DNA of 64,000 nucleotides from Sisyra terminalis (GCA_958496175.1 OY292275.1:55691701-55755700), one strand, 5' to 3'. Positions 37,040 to 48,719 are shown, counted from the stretch's first letter. Numbers and translations are program-made. Notes: generated by a model not told the origin, from the sequence alone.

Positions 37040-38013
37040 ACCTCTGTCAAGTTAGCACCCGACTTTTACAAATGAGAACTTTCAATATATTTTTAGATTG
37101 ACTTTTGTTTATACTTGATTATACCGAAAAAAATTTCGTTTGTACCTCAACCGAAAAATAAAATAAAATTTTTAAAAATTGATAGTCCCCCATTGTTATA
37201 TTTTTCAAAAAAATTAACGAACATAGATAGGCCTTGACACGTAGAGGATTGTAACGAAAAAATTTTGTTTCTTACTTTCACCCAAAAAAAGTTTTAAGCG
37301 ATTTTGTAAATGCACTTATTCCATTGTTGAATTTTATAACGACTGTTATTTTTTTTCATCTGCAGTACAAACAAATTTTATGGCAGTGCAATTTGGGTGT
37401 AAGTTCGTAGGAATATATCCCAAAAAAATGTCCTTCGAATTCGATCCAAACAATAGTTACAACGGTTTTTATAAATGTTATTAGGCTCAAATTATTTCAT
37501 TGTTGAAATTGCAAAAAGGCCATAATTTTGAACCTATTAAGGTACAAATGATTTTTTTTGCGGATTCTCCCGGGTGCTAGTCTCTAGTTGATGTAACCAG
37601 TTGAATTTTCGTTTGTACCTCAACCGGAAAGAAAATAGAGTTTTGCGGCTACTACGGATTTTCCTTTAAAAATTTTCCAAATCAAAAAGCGGTACAATCT
37701 AGCTACTGTGCTGCTGAGGATTGTACCAATTATCCAAAAAAATTATCCTTCTAACTCTATTCCAACGGTAGTTGGAAACTAAAAAGTACAAATTTTTTTC
37801 GGTGCAACCCTCTACGTGTCAAGGCCTATCTATGGCCGTTAAGTTTTTGAAAAATCTAACAATGGGGGGCTATTGGTTTCTAAAAATTTAATAACTTTTT
37901 TTCGGTTGAGGTACAAACGAATTTTTTTTCGGTACAATCAAGTACAAACAAAAGTCAATCTAAAAATATATTTAAAATTTTCATTTGTAAAAGTCGGGTG
38001 CTAACTTGACAGA
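37040..38013. mobile_element. foldback family A, complete copy
   Basis: The left end CTCTGTCAAGTTAGCACCCG and the right end CGGGTGCTAACTTGACAGAG are exact complements. The arms continue with GTACTTGATTATACCG, TTCGTTTGTACCTCAACCG and GGCCTTGACACGTAGAGG in inverted order. The direct repeat GGTGCCAATATA (37028-37039 and 38014-38025) marks the target site, an unusually long duplication of about 12 bp. There is no protein-like frame. A second copy with nested insertions is at 44205-46981 and a degraded end is at 2497. Confidence 0.8.
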
Positions 38014-38025
38014 GGTGCCAATATA

Positions 38026-38665
38026 TGTTAGTGAAAGAGAAAAATAGGCAGATTATCAAATATTAACAAAGGCAGATTATCATTCATGGATCCAAAATAA
38101 GTATTGAATGCATTTGTTTATGCATAGTACACTAAGTGTGGATAAATTCCATTCGTTTGTACGTATTCGTATTATGCGTAAAATTGCATTCAACACTAAT
38201 TTCGGATATAGAATAACATATTTGGATCGGCCTTTAACTATTTGCCTTTCCCTCACACTTGCACATTTTGGCACCTTTATTACTATCTTTTTTCAAATCA
38301 TTCACGGAAATATTTAATGGATTTTCTACATTTGATAGTTGATACATTTTGTCCAACGGCAATCCTATTTTCCTATAGTTTTTCCAGTGATTGAAGTTGC
38401 TAATTTATGCTTGGTAAATCAATAAACTATTTTTTTTTGTATAATTATTGTTAAATACGAACAAAGAAGTTACAAGAAATAGACTACTACCCAAAGATCC
38501 TAATTAATTAATCTTGACGATCCTAATCAGGATAATGGAATATTTTTTTTGAATTATAGCATTGTCATCGGTGCTTCAGACGTTTGCAAAGTTTCAAGTT
38601 AATCAGACTTCTAGAAACCGGTGAAAATTAAGCTCAAAGATTCCATTACATACATAGATAGATAA
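38026..38665. other. no gene seen
   Basis: Overlapping 64- and 69-codon frames on opposite strands at about 38080-38317 are not convincing. Nothing else was recognised. Confidence 0.4.
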
Positions 38666-38673
38666 ATAGATAT

Positions 38674-39740
38674 TAGGGTGTCCGTTATTTCCCAAATTGA
38701 TTTTTTTACAGCAATCGCCCCCTGCATTTTTAGTTTAAGATATAAAAAAAAACTATGCAATACAATTAAGCACTTAATTTCTTGATTAAACCGTGCCGGA
38801 ATCATGTTACTTTTACCAATTAAATAACATGAGATTATTTGACTTTTTACTTTAAATTTTTTTTTCTCAAAAACAAATGAATGAAAAGATTTAAAGTTAA
38901 ATTATTCTGACGTAAAATTTAACGCTCTACAAAAAAGGTCTCTGGTGAATTTTCGATTAAATCACTCCATTAAAATTTATTCAACATTTAACTTTTTAAC
39001 GACAAATCAATCGACTATAGGCTCAATAAAAATGATGTTGCCTACAAGTTCTAAGAAATTTCTCATAGATGGGGTCAGGTGAAATGGTAAAAATTCGAAT
39101 TTTAATTGAACTTTTGTCGTTAGTCTCATTAATTAGTATGAAATTCACTTCGTAGGTACAAAATATTGATTAAAGTACGAAAATTTATCCTGGATAAATT
39201 GAATTTCACGACTATAAGGAATTCAGATTTTATGTCACCTGTTTTAATTGTCAAAAAATTATTTTTTTTTGTTTAATTTTCAGTTCACGCCATAAAATCA
39301 ACACAAATAATCACTGGCGCTCTAATGATAATAATTTTTATCTTCTCTTTCAATGATTTTATAGTTAAAAAAAGTAAAAATGAGCAAAAAGTTGAAAATA
39401 TTGCAAGATATATTAGACACAAGTAAAATGTTGAATAACTTTTAATGAAGTGATTTAACCGAAAATACGTAAGAGACATTTTTTGTAGAGCGTTAAATTT
39501 TACGTCAGATTAATTTGACTTTAAATTTTTTTATTCATTTGTTTCTGAGAAAAAAAAAATTAAAAGTAAAAAGTCAAATAATCCCATATTATTTAAACGG
39601 TAAAAGTAACATGATTCCAGCACGGTTTAATCAAGAAATTAAGAGTTTAATTGTATTGGATAATTTTTTTTGTGTCTTAAATTAAAAATTCAGGGACGAT
39701 CGCTGTAGAAAAATCAATTTGGTAAATAAAGGACACCCTA
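38674..39740. mobile_element. foldback family E
   Basis: The left end TAGGGTGTCCGTTATTTCCC and the right end AAATAAAGGACACCCTA are inverted. The arms (about 350 bp) share ATCGCC/ATCG, AAGTAACATGATTCC and GCTCTACAAAAAAGGTCTCT in inverted order. The flanks ATAGATAT and AGAGATAC match at 6 of 8 positions, consistent with a decayed 8-bp duplication. The TAGGG terminus matches families C and D and fits hAT-type ends. Non-coding. Confidence 0.75.
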
Positions 39741-41572
39741 AGAGATACATACAACCCAAGCTTTTAAAAGCGGGTTAAAATAAACCTTGTTTTTAGTGTA
39801 AAATATCTATTATTTTTTTATAAAATAACAACTCTTTCAATTTTTAATTTCCAAACTTTTATTAATCTAGAAAGATTTTAATCAATTTCATAAGCCTTAC
39901 AAAAGCCGAAAGACTTTCACTTCGGTATTAAACGCAAGAAGTCTCCCGTTGGAAAGTATTTCGAATGTTATATTATCCAAATAGAATGAAATATTGCAAC
40001 ATAAATAAAACGAGGACAATAACGTAAGCGTATCGTGGAGTACGGGCGCTTCCACAAAGGAAAATTTGACGAATTGCAATGAGAGCGGAAAACACAAAAG
40101 CGTGTTTAGGGAAAACGCTGTGACAAATCCAAAGAATGAATTTTCCACGAAAAGAAAACGCACAAGACGAATGCAACAAACGTTTTACAAAAATGTCTGG
40201 TTACTTTATTCGATTCATTCGGTTTTTATCACACTTGTACACGGAATTAGTTTAAAGTTGTTCGACTCGTAAACACCGGGGAATTATCAGTTATTAATTC
40301 GATGGAGTTAATGTGCAGTAGACAGCTTACAAAGCAAGAAGCTTCCGTCGTTTTTCAATTCAATGAACATTTTATTCTGCAGATTTACTTAAGCGTAATA
40401 TAGTTTTAACGAATCATTGAGTTAGTAGTTTATAAACTGTTTTAATTTTTTGCAATTATCTGTAGTACGATTCGCATTTAATTGAAAAGCTGCGAGGTAT
40501 GAAAACTTTTTCGAGGCGCTCAGGGGGTGGGCTGGGCTATGGATCCAACTTGGGCGAATGAAATTATTTGGAAAATTATATCTCATCGCTCTATGTCTAC
40601 ATTAAGGCGTTCATGCAATACAATTGAAACGCTTTCTCGATGTCTAATGAGGCATACACTTGCCATAAATATCACACGAATTGGGTTGTAGAAAATGTGT
40701 CGTTTCTACAATATTAATCATCTCGATAATAATCAATAGCGATAGTAATTTGACGCTTGACAAAAAGACGGCCGAAAAATTTTCAATTGTAAAACGAGCC
40801 GAAAAAAGTCCATTGAAATAATGCGGATGTCTTGTGTGAAGCGAATCAACGGCATTAAGTCTTTTTTGTCGAGATGAACATTTTATAAAGTTGGTGTAAT
40901 AAATGTAAGAGAAAAACGAGATTTTGTTACAAACTGCAATGAAATCTACACAGATCTTGAGACAAATGGTTCAACAAACTGGAGTGAAACACTTTGTTGT
41001 CTAAGTTTATTACCTTTTCCTGGAAAAACTAAATTCAAGTAGAACGCAGTGGAAAAAATTGCCGTTTTCAATTGAAAGATCAATTTAAATATTAAAAACG
41101 AAAAACATTGCAAAGTTAAGAATAATTAAGATCAATTACAGTATGAATAAGTCAAACAATCCACGAACTACTGTTATTAGCCAGTAGGATTGCAATATTT
41201 AAAGTTGATCAATTGTTTTGACTATTGAAAATTTGAAAAAAAAAACAACCTCCCAGATTTAATCCCATTTACAATTTTTTTATTCAAGTTTAGCAAGAGC
41301 AATTACATTTAAACACGGAAGTGGTTTTAATATTATTTTTTTCAATACCTAATACTTGTAGAATTTAAAAGTAAAGGCTGACTAATTATGATTAACTTTT
41401 TTTTCAACGAAAAAATAACCTTTTAAGGAAGTTTCGGTCTAAACTAAGGTAAAAACTAGTTTCGGTCGGACACTACCAACATTTTAAAATCCTAAAAATT
41501 GTTTTATTCACTCTTTAAAACGTTCAAATTTAAAACTTTGGTATACCCTGCGGTTTGATCGAACCTAAGCTA
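39741..41572. other. no gene seen; unique DNA
   Basis: 39880-41200 is among the less AT-biased unique stretches of the window. Frames of 68-88 codons on both strands at 39897-40272 overlap and resemble no family. Confidence 0.4.
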
Positions 41573-41580
41573 TGAACTAC

Positions 41581-41731
41581 CAAGGTTTATAAAATACACA
41601 GGTGGCCTCATGCGCAATGTGACGTATCCAGAAGAAATTCGTACATATCTTCAGACTAATTCAAATTTCAAAATTATTCGTATGACGTCATTTTTTTTAA
41701 TGGGGCAACTTGTGTAATTTATAAACCTTGG
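41581..41731. mobile_element. 151-bp miniature inverted-repeat element
   Basis: The left end CAAGGTTTATAAAATACACA and the right end TGTGTAATTTATAAACCTTG are inverted. The direct repeat TGAACTAC lies at 41573-41580 and 41732-41739, an 8-bp duplication with one unassigned base at the right. CAAGG plus 8 bp fits a hAT-type miniature element. It contains a TGACGTCA palindrome. A decayed relative is at 16150-16290. Confidence 0.75.
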
Positions 41732-41855
41732 TGAACTACTGGTCTAGAATAAACCAGGAACCATCTTTGGTTTCCATTTTCTTTTTCTTTTTTTGAAGAT
41801 GGACACGTCTAAACAGGTGTACTCATATGAACAATACTTGTATCAATCTTTAGTT

Positions 41856-43248
41856 ATTTTCATAGGGTTTTTGGTCTAAAAAATATAATTTAATTTTTTT
41901 CTTAATGATTTTTATTTGACTTTTGTACGACGTTTCGTTGCCTTTCAGGACTTAGCCAGTACTCAATCGTTAATCATTAAAAGTCAATCTTTTAATGATA
42001 TTTGAGTATATTGAGTACTTTATAAAATTCCTGAAAGGCAACGAAACGTCGTACAAAAGTCAAATAAAAATCTTTAAGAAAAAAAATTTATTATATTTTT
42101 AAAGGCTTTAATTAACTTCGATTTTCTATACTTTTAAGTTCGATTTGAACCGATTGATTCTGAAAAATCACCAAAAAAGTGACAAAAAAAAGTTTTCTGA
42201 ATCTATTTTTTTTATATATTTTTGAAATGGTTCCCCCAACAACAAATCAGTTTTTAACCTTAATAAACGACGTCGATTGTCGCAAACCGCATTTAAATCG
42301 GTTGATTCATTCAAGAGATATCGTTGTCGAAAAAGTCACTAAAAAGTGTTTTTTTTTTTCAAAATAATTTTCAACGTTTTTGTTTTATCGATTTTTTGTA
42401 CAAAGATAACTTTTTTAAGCTTAAGAAACTGTATAGAACATCGCAAACTGCATCTCATTCGGTTGATTCGTTCGAGAGATATCGCAATTTGATATTTTCA
42501 GATAAAAGTTTTTTCAAAATATCTTCTCCAATTTTCATCAGATTGTCTTTTTTGTAAGAAAACATTATAATGTGCTTAAAAATTGATTTGTATGCTGCAA
42601 ACCGTATAAAAATCGACTGGTTCGTTCGGAAGATATCGTAGCTTAGATTTCCTGAAAGTTTGAACCGATTCGGACCGGTAGTTTCCAAGAAATCTCAAAA
42701 AAACTACAAAAAAAAGCAGAAGTGGTTTTTGGGAATAATTTTAGAACGGATCTACCGATAAATTCCATAAACTAATCAGCTCTTACCATCAAAAAAGCAC
42801 GTTTATCGCCGCTGAGTAGGACAAAATCGGTTGATGCGTTTGTCGTGAATGAAAGAAATTGAAAAAATTGATTTTTTTAAGAAAAGCTCTAAAATTTTTC
42901 ATCTGGTAAATTTATGTTAACGTATTGTTCAATGTACTTAAAAACTTTCATCGATTGCTACAGACCGCGTGAAAATCGGTTTACTCAGTTATTGAAAATG
43001 AAAAAAAATCGTGTTTCATCAAATTTTTATTAGACTTTTGGGCTCAAAAAGCTCAAAAGTATCAAATAGCTTTTGAGCATGGAAAGCTTAAAATATGACA
43101 ATAAATTTTTGAGCTTGAGGAGTTCCATAACATTGCAGAAGCGGCAAAATTGCAAGCACGTAATAACTAAACTTAACGGGAAGTTGCAGGGATGACCTTT
43201 ATAGACAACCGTTTTCCGAATTTTTCAGTCCAAAAACCCTATAAAAAT
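41856..43248. mobile_element. family H repeat with short inverted ends and internal ~155-bp repetition
   Basis: The left end ATTTTCATAGGGTTTTTGG and the right end in reverse complement ATTTTTATAGGGTTTTTGG pair. Internally a diverged motif recurs at about 42278, 42440, 42595 and 42958: a GCAAACCGCAT-like block, TCGGTTGATTCGTTC, then GAGATATCG. A hammerhead-related foldback is inserted near the left end (41880-42101). No target duplication was identified. I do not recognise the family. Confidence 0.5.
41880..42101. mobile_element. foldback with divergent degenerate hammerhead-like motifs
   Basis: Arms are inverted around 41990: ATTTGACTTTTGTACGACG and its complement, each joined to CGTTTCGTTGCCTTTCAGGA or its complement. 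In the hammerhead register this gives CTGA, AAGGCAAC, GAAA, C, GTC. The CTGA start, GAAA and GTC are present, but the GA of the core and stem II have collapsed. Both arms share the lesion, so it was present before the arms became a pair, or was copied between them. An inner hairpin with ATTAAAAG/CTTTTAAT forms the centre. Confidence 0.5.
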
Positions 43249-44192
43249 AATTAAATCAACAAATTATGGACATTACCCGAGTGAATCTCTTATAAACCAA
43301 AGCTAAATAAAAATTGTTCAAAAATTCAATCAAATTGTAATATTGAATCTAAGAAACGAAATCCTTAGTCAGGGAATCGTACAAGTTTTAGTATACCAAG
43401 AAAAATTTGGCACTAACATCATTTGGCTCGTTTATTTGTTCTGTTCGTAAGCCCCAAGATTAAATTCAAGCCGCAAACTAAGCAATTTTCCTACGATGAA
43501 TTCCCACAAATCAAACTGAAACTTTAAAATGCAATTTGTTTCCAAGTGGAAAACACAATACTGCACAATTTCAACCGATTCGTGGGCATTGCAGTTTTTG
43601 TTTTTAATTCTTCCGCAAACATTTCGCAATATTTTCGGTGGTTTTTAATACTGTTTTCGTTAAATTTTTATGTTTTAAAGGTAGATAATCAAAAGTAATA
43701 TATTTCTTTGATTCTTTTTTCTATCTATCGTAAACACACCAATTAATTTACGAGATATATTTGCGTCAACCGAAAAAGGAAGATAGGTGGCGAAAGTTGC
43801 AAGCTCAGTTCAAAATGCAATCAAATCGGCCATAATTCATCCCTAATTATCCCAATAATTGCCATTTGGACGTACTTTCCTACACAAATATTAGTTGGCA
43901 TGCACGTAACATTAATTCCATAATTGATATCGACTATTCAAATAATCGAACGATCGAAGAAACCCGTTGCAAAAGCAAATCCCAAAATATTCGCTTCAGC
44001 CGTGCGTTAATGCCACACGCCTCTGGCTATTTGTTTCAAACTTATAGTTTGCGTCACCATTAACGTTATTAATGGCCTTACGTGCATGTAGACCGAATGG
44101 AAATCCGAAATCTTCAGGCAATGATTACCAATCATAATCGAATATCAACGACCATAAATTAGAAACTTGATAAATCTATATGGATTCGAACG
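43249..44192. other. no gene seen; unique DNA
   Basis: 43390-44190 is less AT-biased and looks unique. Frames of 65 codons at 43432-43629 and 43866-44063 have no recognisable features. Confidence 0.4.
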
Positions 44193-44982
44193 CCTAATTG
44201 CAATCTTTGTCAAGTTAGCACCCAACTTTTACAAATTAAAATTTTGAAATATATTTTTAGATAGCCTTTTGTTTGTACTTGATTGTACCGAAAAAATTTT
44301 CGTTTGTACCTCAACCGAAAAAAAGTTATTAAATTTTTAAAAATCGATAGCCCCCCATTGTAAGAGATTTTTCAAAAATTTTAACGGTCATAAAAAGGCC
44401 TTGACACGTAGAGGATTATACCGAAAAAAAATTGTTTCTAACTTTAACCCAAAAAAAATTATGACCGATTTTGGTAATGTACTTCTTCCATTGAAAATAG
44501 AGTTTTCCGGCTACTACGAATTTTCCTTCAGAGATTTTTCAAATCCAAAAGCAATACAATCTAGCTACTATGGCGTTGAGGATTGAACCGAAAAAAATAT
44601 CCTTCTAACTCTATTCCAACGGTAGTTATAAAGGATTTTGTATGAGTAATTAAACTCTTATTACTTCATTGTTGAAATTGCAAAAACGGTCACAATTTTG
44701 AATCTATTGAGATACAAACGAATATTTTTGCGGATTCTTTCGGGTGCTGGTCTCTAGTTGATGGTACCAGTTGAATTTTTGTTTGTACCTCAACCGGAAA
44801 TAAAATAGAGTTTTCCGGGTACTACGGATTTTCCTTGAGAGATTTTCCAAATCCAAAAGCGGTATAATCTAGCTATTGTGGCGTTGAGGATTGTAGCGAA
44901 AAAATTATCCTTCTAAATCTATTGCAACGGTTGTTATAAAGACTTTTGTATGGGGAATTAGACTCATTACTTTTTTGTTTAA

Positions 44983-45691
44983 GGGTGGGTCACCGTCAGA
45001 AAAAAAAATCGATTTTTTTTTTCATAAATGTCTTCTTATAACAATCAAGAATAACGTGTTAAAAGGATTGGAATAGCTGACGAATGTATTTTCACTGATA
45101 AAAATTGAATAAATTGATAATAACATAAAAAAATATCTTAAAAAAACTTTAAATGCGTTTTTCTCGAAATCAACTGATTAAAACTGGGAGACGAAGATTT
45201 CTCAGAAACTATCCGACGGATTGACTTGAAACTGGAGAGTGTTATAGTTCAACACGTCTTCTTGGTACTGAAACTCTGAAATTGGCCAAACCTCCGCTCC
45301 CCTAAAAGTGGGAGAGGGGGAAAGGTCCCAAAAAATGTCGTTTTTTTCAACTTTTTTTTCAAAGTCGCGCCATTTTGTGAATTTTCAACTTTTTTCGGAT
45401 TTTCGATGTTCAGTACCAAGAAGACGTATTACTAAAACCTACATTTTTTGGAAAATCATGATCCGACTTCCGGTTTCCGAGAAAACTTGTCTCCCGTTTG
45501 CCTCCTCATTTTTGAGGACCCTTTTTCAAAGCGTTGTAAAAGAGGGAGGGGAACATATCGGGGCAAATAAAAAATAATAGTTCAAAACTTCAACTTTTAC
45601 ATGCCGAACACCGTTTTTTAATAACTCTAAAAAAAATGGTAGCAGTTTTAAAAAAGTCATTTTTTTTTACGTTCTGACGGTGATCCACCCT
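44983..45691. mobile_element. TTAA-type miniature inverted-repeat element (family P, copy 2)
   Basis: Left end GGGTGGGTCACCGTCAGAA and right end TTCTGACGGTGATCCACCC are inverted. TTAA flanks at 44979-44982 and 45692-45695, with one extra T at the right. About 709 bp. The right half matches window positions 1-390 closely. The 89-codon frame at 45308-45577 is the same low-complexity frame seen in copy 1 and is probably non-coding. The element is probably moved by a piggyBac-like transposase from elsewhere. Confidence 0.8.
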
Positions 45692-46368
45692 TTAACTGCA
45701 ATAAAGTAATTTTAGTCTAATTACTCATGCAAAATACTTTATAACTACCGTTGAAATAATGTTAGAAGGATATTTTTTTCGGTACAATCCTCAGTGCCTC
45801 CGTAGCTAAATTGTACCGTCTTTGGATTTGAAAAATATTTCAAGGAAAATCCGTAGTAGCCGGAAAACTCTATTTTCTATCCGGTTTAGGTACAAACGAA
45901 AATTCAACCGGTTTCTTCAACTAGAGACCAGCACCCGGGAGAATCCGCAAAAAATTCGTTTGTACCTCAACAGAAACAAAATTATGGCCGTTTTTGCAGT
46001 TTCAACAATGAAGTAATTAGAATCTAATTACTCATACAAAATCCTTTATAACTACCGTTGAAATAATGTTAGAAGGATAATTTTTTTGATTCAATCCTCA
46101 GCGCTACAGTAACTAGATTGACCGTCTTTGGATTTGAAAAATCTCTCAAGGAAAATCCGTAGTAGCCGGAAAACTATATTTTCAATGGAATAAGTACATT
46201 CACAAAATCTTCACAATAATTTTTTTTGGGTTAAAGTTAGAAACAATTTTTTTTTCGGTACAATCCTCTACGTGCCATGCCTATCTATGGCCGTTAAAAT
46301 TTTTGAAAAATCTAACAATGGGGGGCTATCGTTTTTGAAAAATTTAATAACTTTTTTTCGGTTGAGGT

Positions 46369-46870
46369 CAGTGTGAGCAACCATACTATAATTATAGTAG
46401 ATATACTATAATTACATTCCCTTTTACTATATACTATAATACCTTTACTATAATGTTAAAATCTACTATATTTTTTTGAATCACGTATTCAATACTTATA
46501 GCTAATAATTTTATCAATTATTTTTTCAATTTGTATTTTAGCGCAAAAATTATCCGCTGTTGATACTGCAGGATACAATTGCTCTATATAAATAATAATC
46601 AATCAAGTCAGCACTAAAATTTGAAACACCCATCGAATGTGCGGCATACCTACATTGAACAAATCACAAGTTAAAGATATTTTTTATTCTATTAGTTCTA
46701 AATAAACTCAGTAGTTTTAATATAACCGAACTTATTAACTTTTAATGATAATTTTAAACGATAAAATCAAATTTCACGATTTTTCTTTCTGTCTACTATA
46801 ATTTTTTCGAACTTACTATAATTTTACGGCCCTGGTACTATAATCCCACTCTCCGTGGTCGCTAACACTA
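46369..46870. mobile_element. hAT-type miniature element made of TACTATAAT repeats
   Basis: Ends CAGTGTGAGCAACCA and, in reverse complement, TAGTGTTAGCGACCA. An exact 8-bp duplication GTTGAGGT lies at 46361-46368 and 46871-46878. CAGTG ends plus an 8-bp duplication are diagnostic of hAT elements. The outer thirds consist largely of repeated TACTATAAT, which resemble the subterminal transposase-binding repeats of hAT elements. No coding sequence. Confidence 0.85.
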
Positions 46871-46993
46871 GTTGAGGTACAAACGAAAAATTTTTCGGTA
46901 CAATCAAGTACAAACAAAAGGCAATCTAAAAATATATTTAAAATTTTAATTTGTAAAAGTCGGGTGCTAACTTGACAGAGTCCTAATTGCAAT

Positions 46994-48415
46994 TAATGTT
47001 ACCCATATATATATTTTTATCATCAAAGTGAAATTTCCTCCCCCATCGATGACAATACAAAATTCATATTGTGCGTCAAACATACCAAGTTAATGATTAA
47101 AAACTTTTTTTTTTCTATCTTTTCTTCTTCGTAATAACAGTTTTTCATCAAACATTATTGTACACTTGGAAAGGATAGAGACCAGAGAGAAGATATCCTC
47201 TTTACATATATTATTATTACCATCATCCTCGTCTGTTTACGAGAAGAAATGTTGATCAAAACGGCGTCGAACGATTTTGCTTTGTTGTTATATGTCCTCA
47301 TCACGTACACATAAAATAATCTAAATTGAGCTTTTCAGTTCGGTTTTCTTTTTCATTTCTGTTTTGATGACGCCACAGAAAACTCATATTATGTTTACAT
47401 TGTATGCATAAGTAGGTCGGTATTATATTCAAGTACGCTTTGGACATATTCTGTTTTCCATTCCCCCCCCCCCCCCCCCAATTCTCCCATCAACCCCAAA
47501 CTGGTGACTCGGGGTTAGATCCACACTTGCATTCGCATTGGCATTCGTTCCTATTTTTATATGTTAATGGACTAACATTTATAAATTGATATTCATCTAT
47601 TTTCATTTAACACATTTCACTCATCTGTTTATGTAATATATAAATATCCTCAATATTTTTTTTTACCACTTTGCAAAAACAGCTCTGAACTGAAAAGCTC
47701 TCTCATCCCCATCGGTTTTTACGACCTTTTTTAATTACTAAACGAATTTTCATAATTTGCGTAAATTAACATTCAGAGGTCGTAAAGTGTATGAAATTCA
47801 ATTTACAAATAAATTTTCATTTAGAAAAATTGTGATAATTAATTTTTTATATCATCTGCAAAGCTTTCGTGCTTTTTTATTTTTTATTATCTTTTTTAGA
47901 TGTCATAAACGTTGGCATACATATTGAAATTATGTTAACATAAGTATCAAATTTATCAGCAGTTTTATATTTTTTTTTCGTAGACTTAAAAAGGATTTAT
48001 TATTTCTTTTTTAATATCTTCCTTGGTTTTTACAATAGCTTTTTTATATTTTTCCGGTTGATTTTGGCTTTAAAATGAAAGCACCTACTTGTTTGTTGTT
48101 TTTTTTTTTCTTTCATAGGAATAAAAGTATTGATTTCGTAGAAGCTTAACTACCCTTCTTTATTGTATTTTTCTCTGTAATTAAATTTTAAAAATATTTA
48201 ATTAGAGAGTCCTTAAGAACTTTGTGATTGCATTTTAACCAATTTTTAAAGGATATCTGTTAGAATCACGTCCATCAAGTTAGTACTACACTTTTGGAAC
48301 TAGGAAAAAATAACTACGGAATATTTTGGTGTTTTTTTTCGTTAAAGAGTTCTGGAAAAATAAATTATCACTTGCCTATTTTATTATGTTATAAATGTAT
48401 AAAAGTTACCAAATG
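46994..48415. other. no gene seen; unique DNA with poly-C run
   Basis: 47000-47760 is less AT-biased and looks unique; the remainder is T-rich. No exon was supported. Confidence 0.4.
47463..47479. repeat. poly-C run (17 nt)
   Basis: Uninterrupted run of 17 C, a rare composition in this AT-rich window. The length in the assembly may be uncertain. Confidence 0.85.
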
Positions 48416-48719
48416 AGACTGGACAGCCATCCTAACCAGCTAGCTCTCAATTTGCTCGACAATAGCACCGAGAATAGAAGACTAAAAAGACCCTCAATTT
48501 TGGAACTAACAGACCGATTCAAATAAAAACTAATTAATAAAAAGTGAATCAAATTAAAATAATTTAATCATTAAAGAGTGGATAAAACTAATTCTATTGA
48601 ATAAGAACAAATAATTACTAAATAAATATTGAGTTGTGTTGGTGGACACAACCAATTCAAGAGCAGGACAAGACAACAAACTGCAATTATTGCCAATAGG
48701 CAGATTGTGCAAATTAAGT
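48416..48719 (+). pseudogene. Jockey-type non-LTR retrotransposon, coding 3' end and 3' UTR
   Basis: The plus-strand frame 48416-48526 reads RLDSHPNQLALNLLDNS, then ends RPSILELTDRFK and a stop. It aligns with the C terminus of the minus-strand Jockey next door (RLNDHPSHLAMNLLDNS). The 3' UTR follows and includes GTTGTGTTGGTGGACACAAC, matching 9011-9131 in reverse. The copy is 5' truncated near 48416. Its tail continues after 49583 because a second Jockey inserted at 48706-48719. Confidence 0.8.

Larger units (their letters stand above)
44205..46981. mobile_element. foldback family A, copy 2 with two nested insertions
   Basis: Starts CTTTGTCAAGTTAGCACCCA and ends CGGGTGCTAACTTGACAGAG, matching family A at 37040-38013. 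The direct repeat CCTAATTGCAAT flanks it (44193-44204 and 46982-46993), again 12 bp. The arms carry tandem-like repeats of a block with TTGTACCTCAACCGG, TTTTCCGG and CTACGGATTTTCC, so it is longer than copy 1 even without its insertions. Two later elements split it: a TTAA-type element at 44983-45691 and a hAT-type element at 46369-46870. Confidence 0.8.

Noticed and set aside
42179..42557. frames inside family H
   Set aside because: They lie in repetitive sequence and shift between repeat units, so they are by-products of the repeat.
44180..44195. GTTCGAATCC on the minus strand as a tRNA B box
   Set aside because: The T-stem does not pair and there is no A box at tRNA distance; the upstream side is a later transposon insertion.
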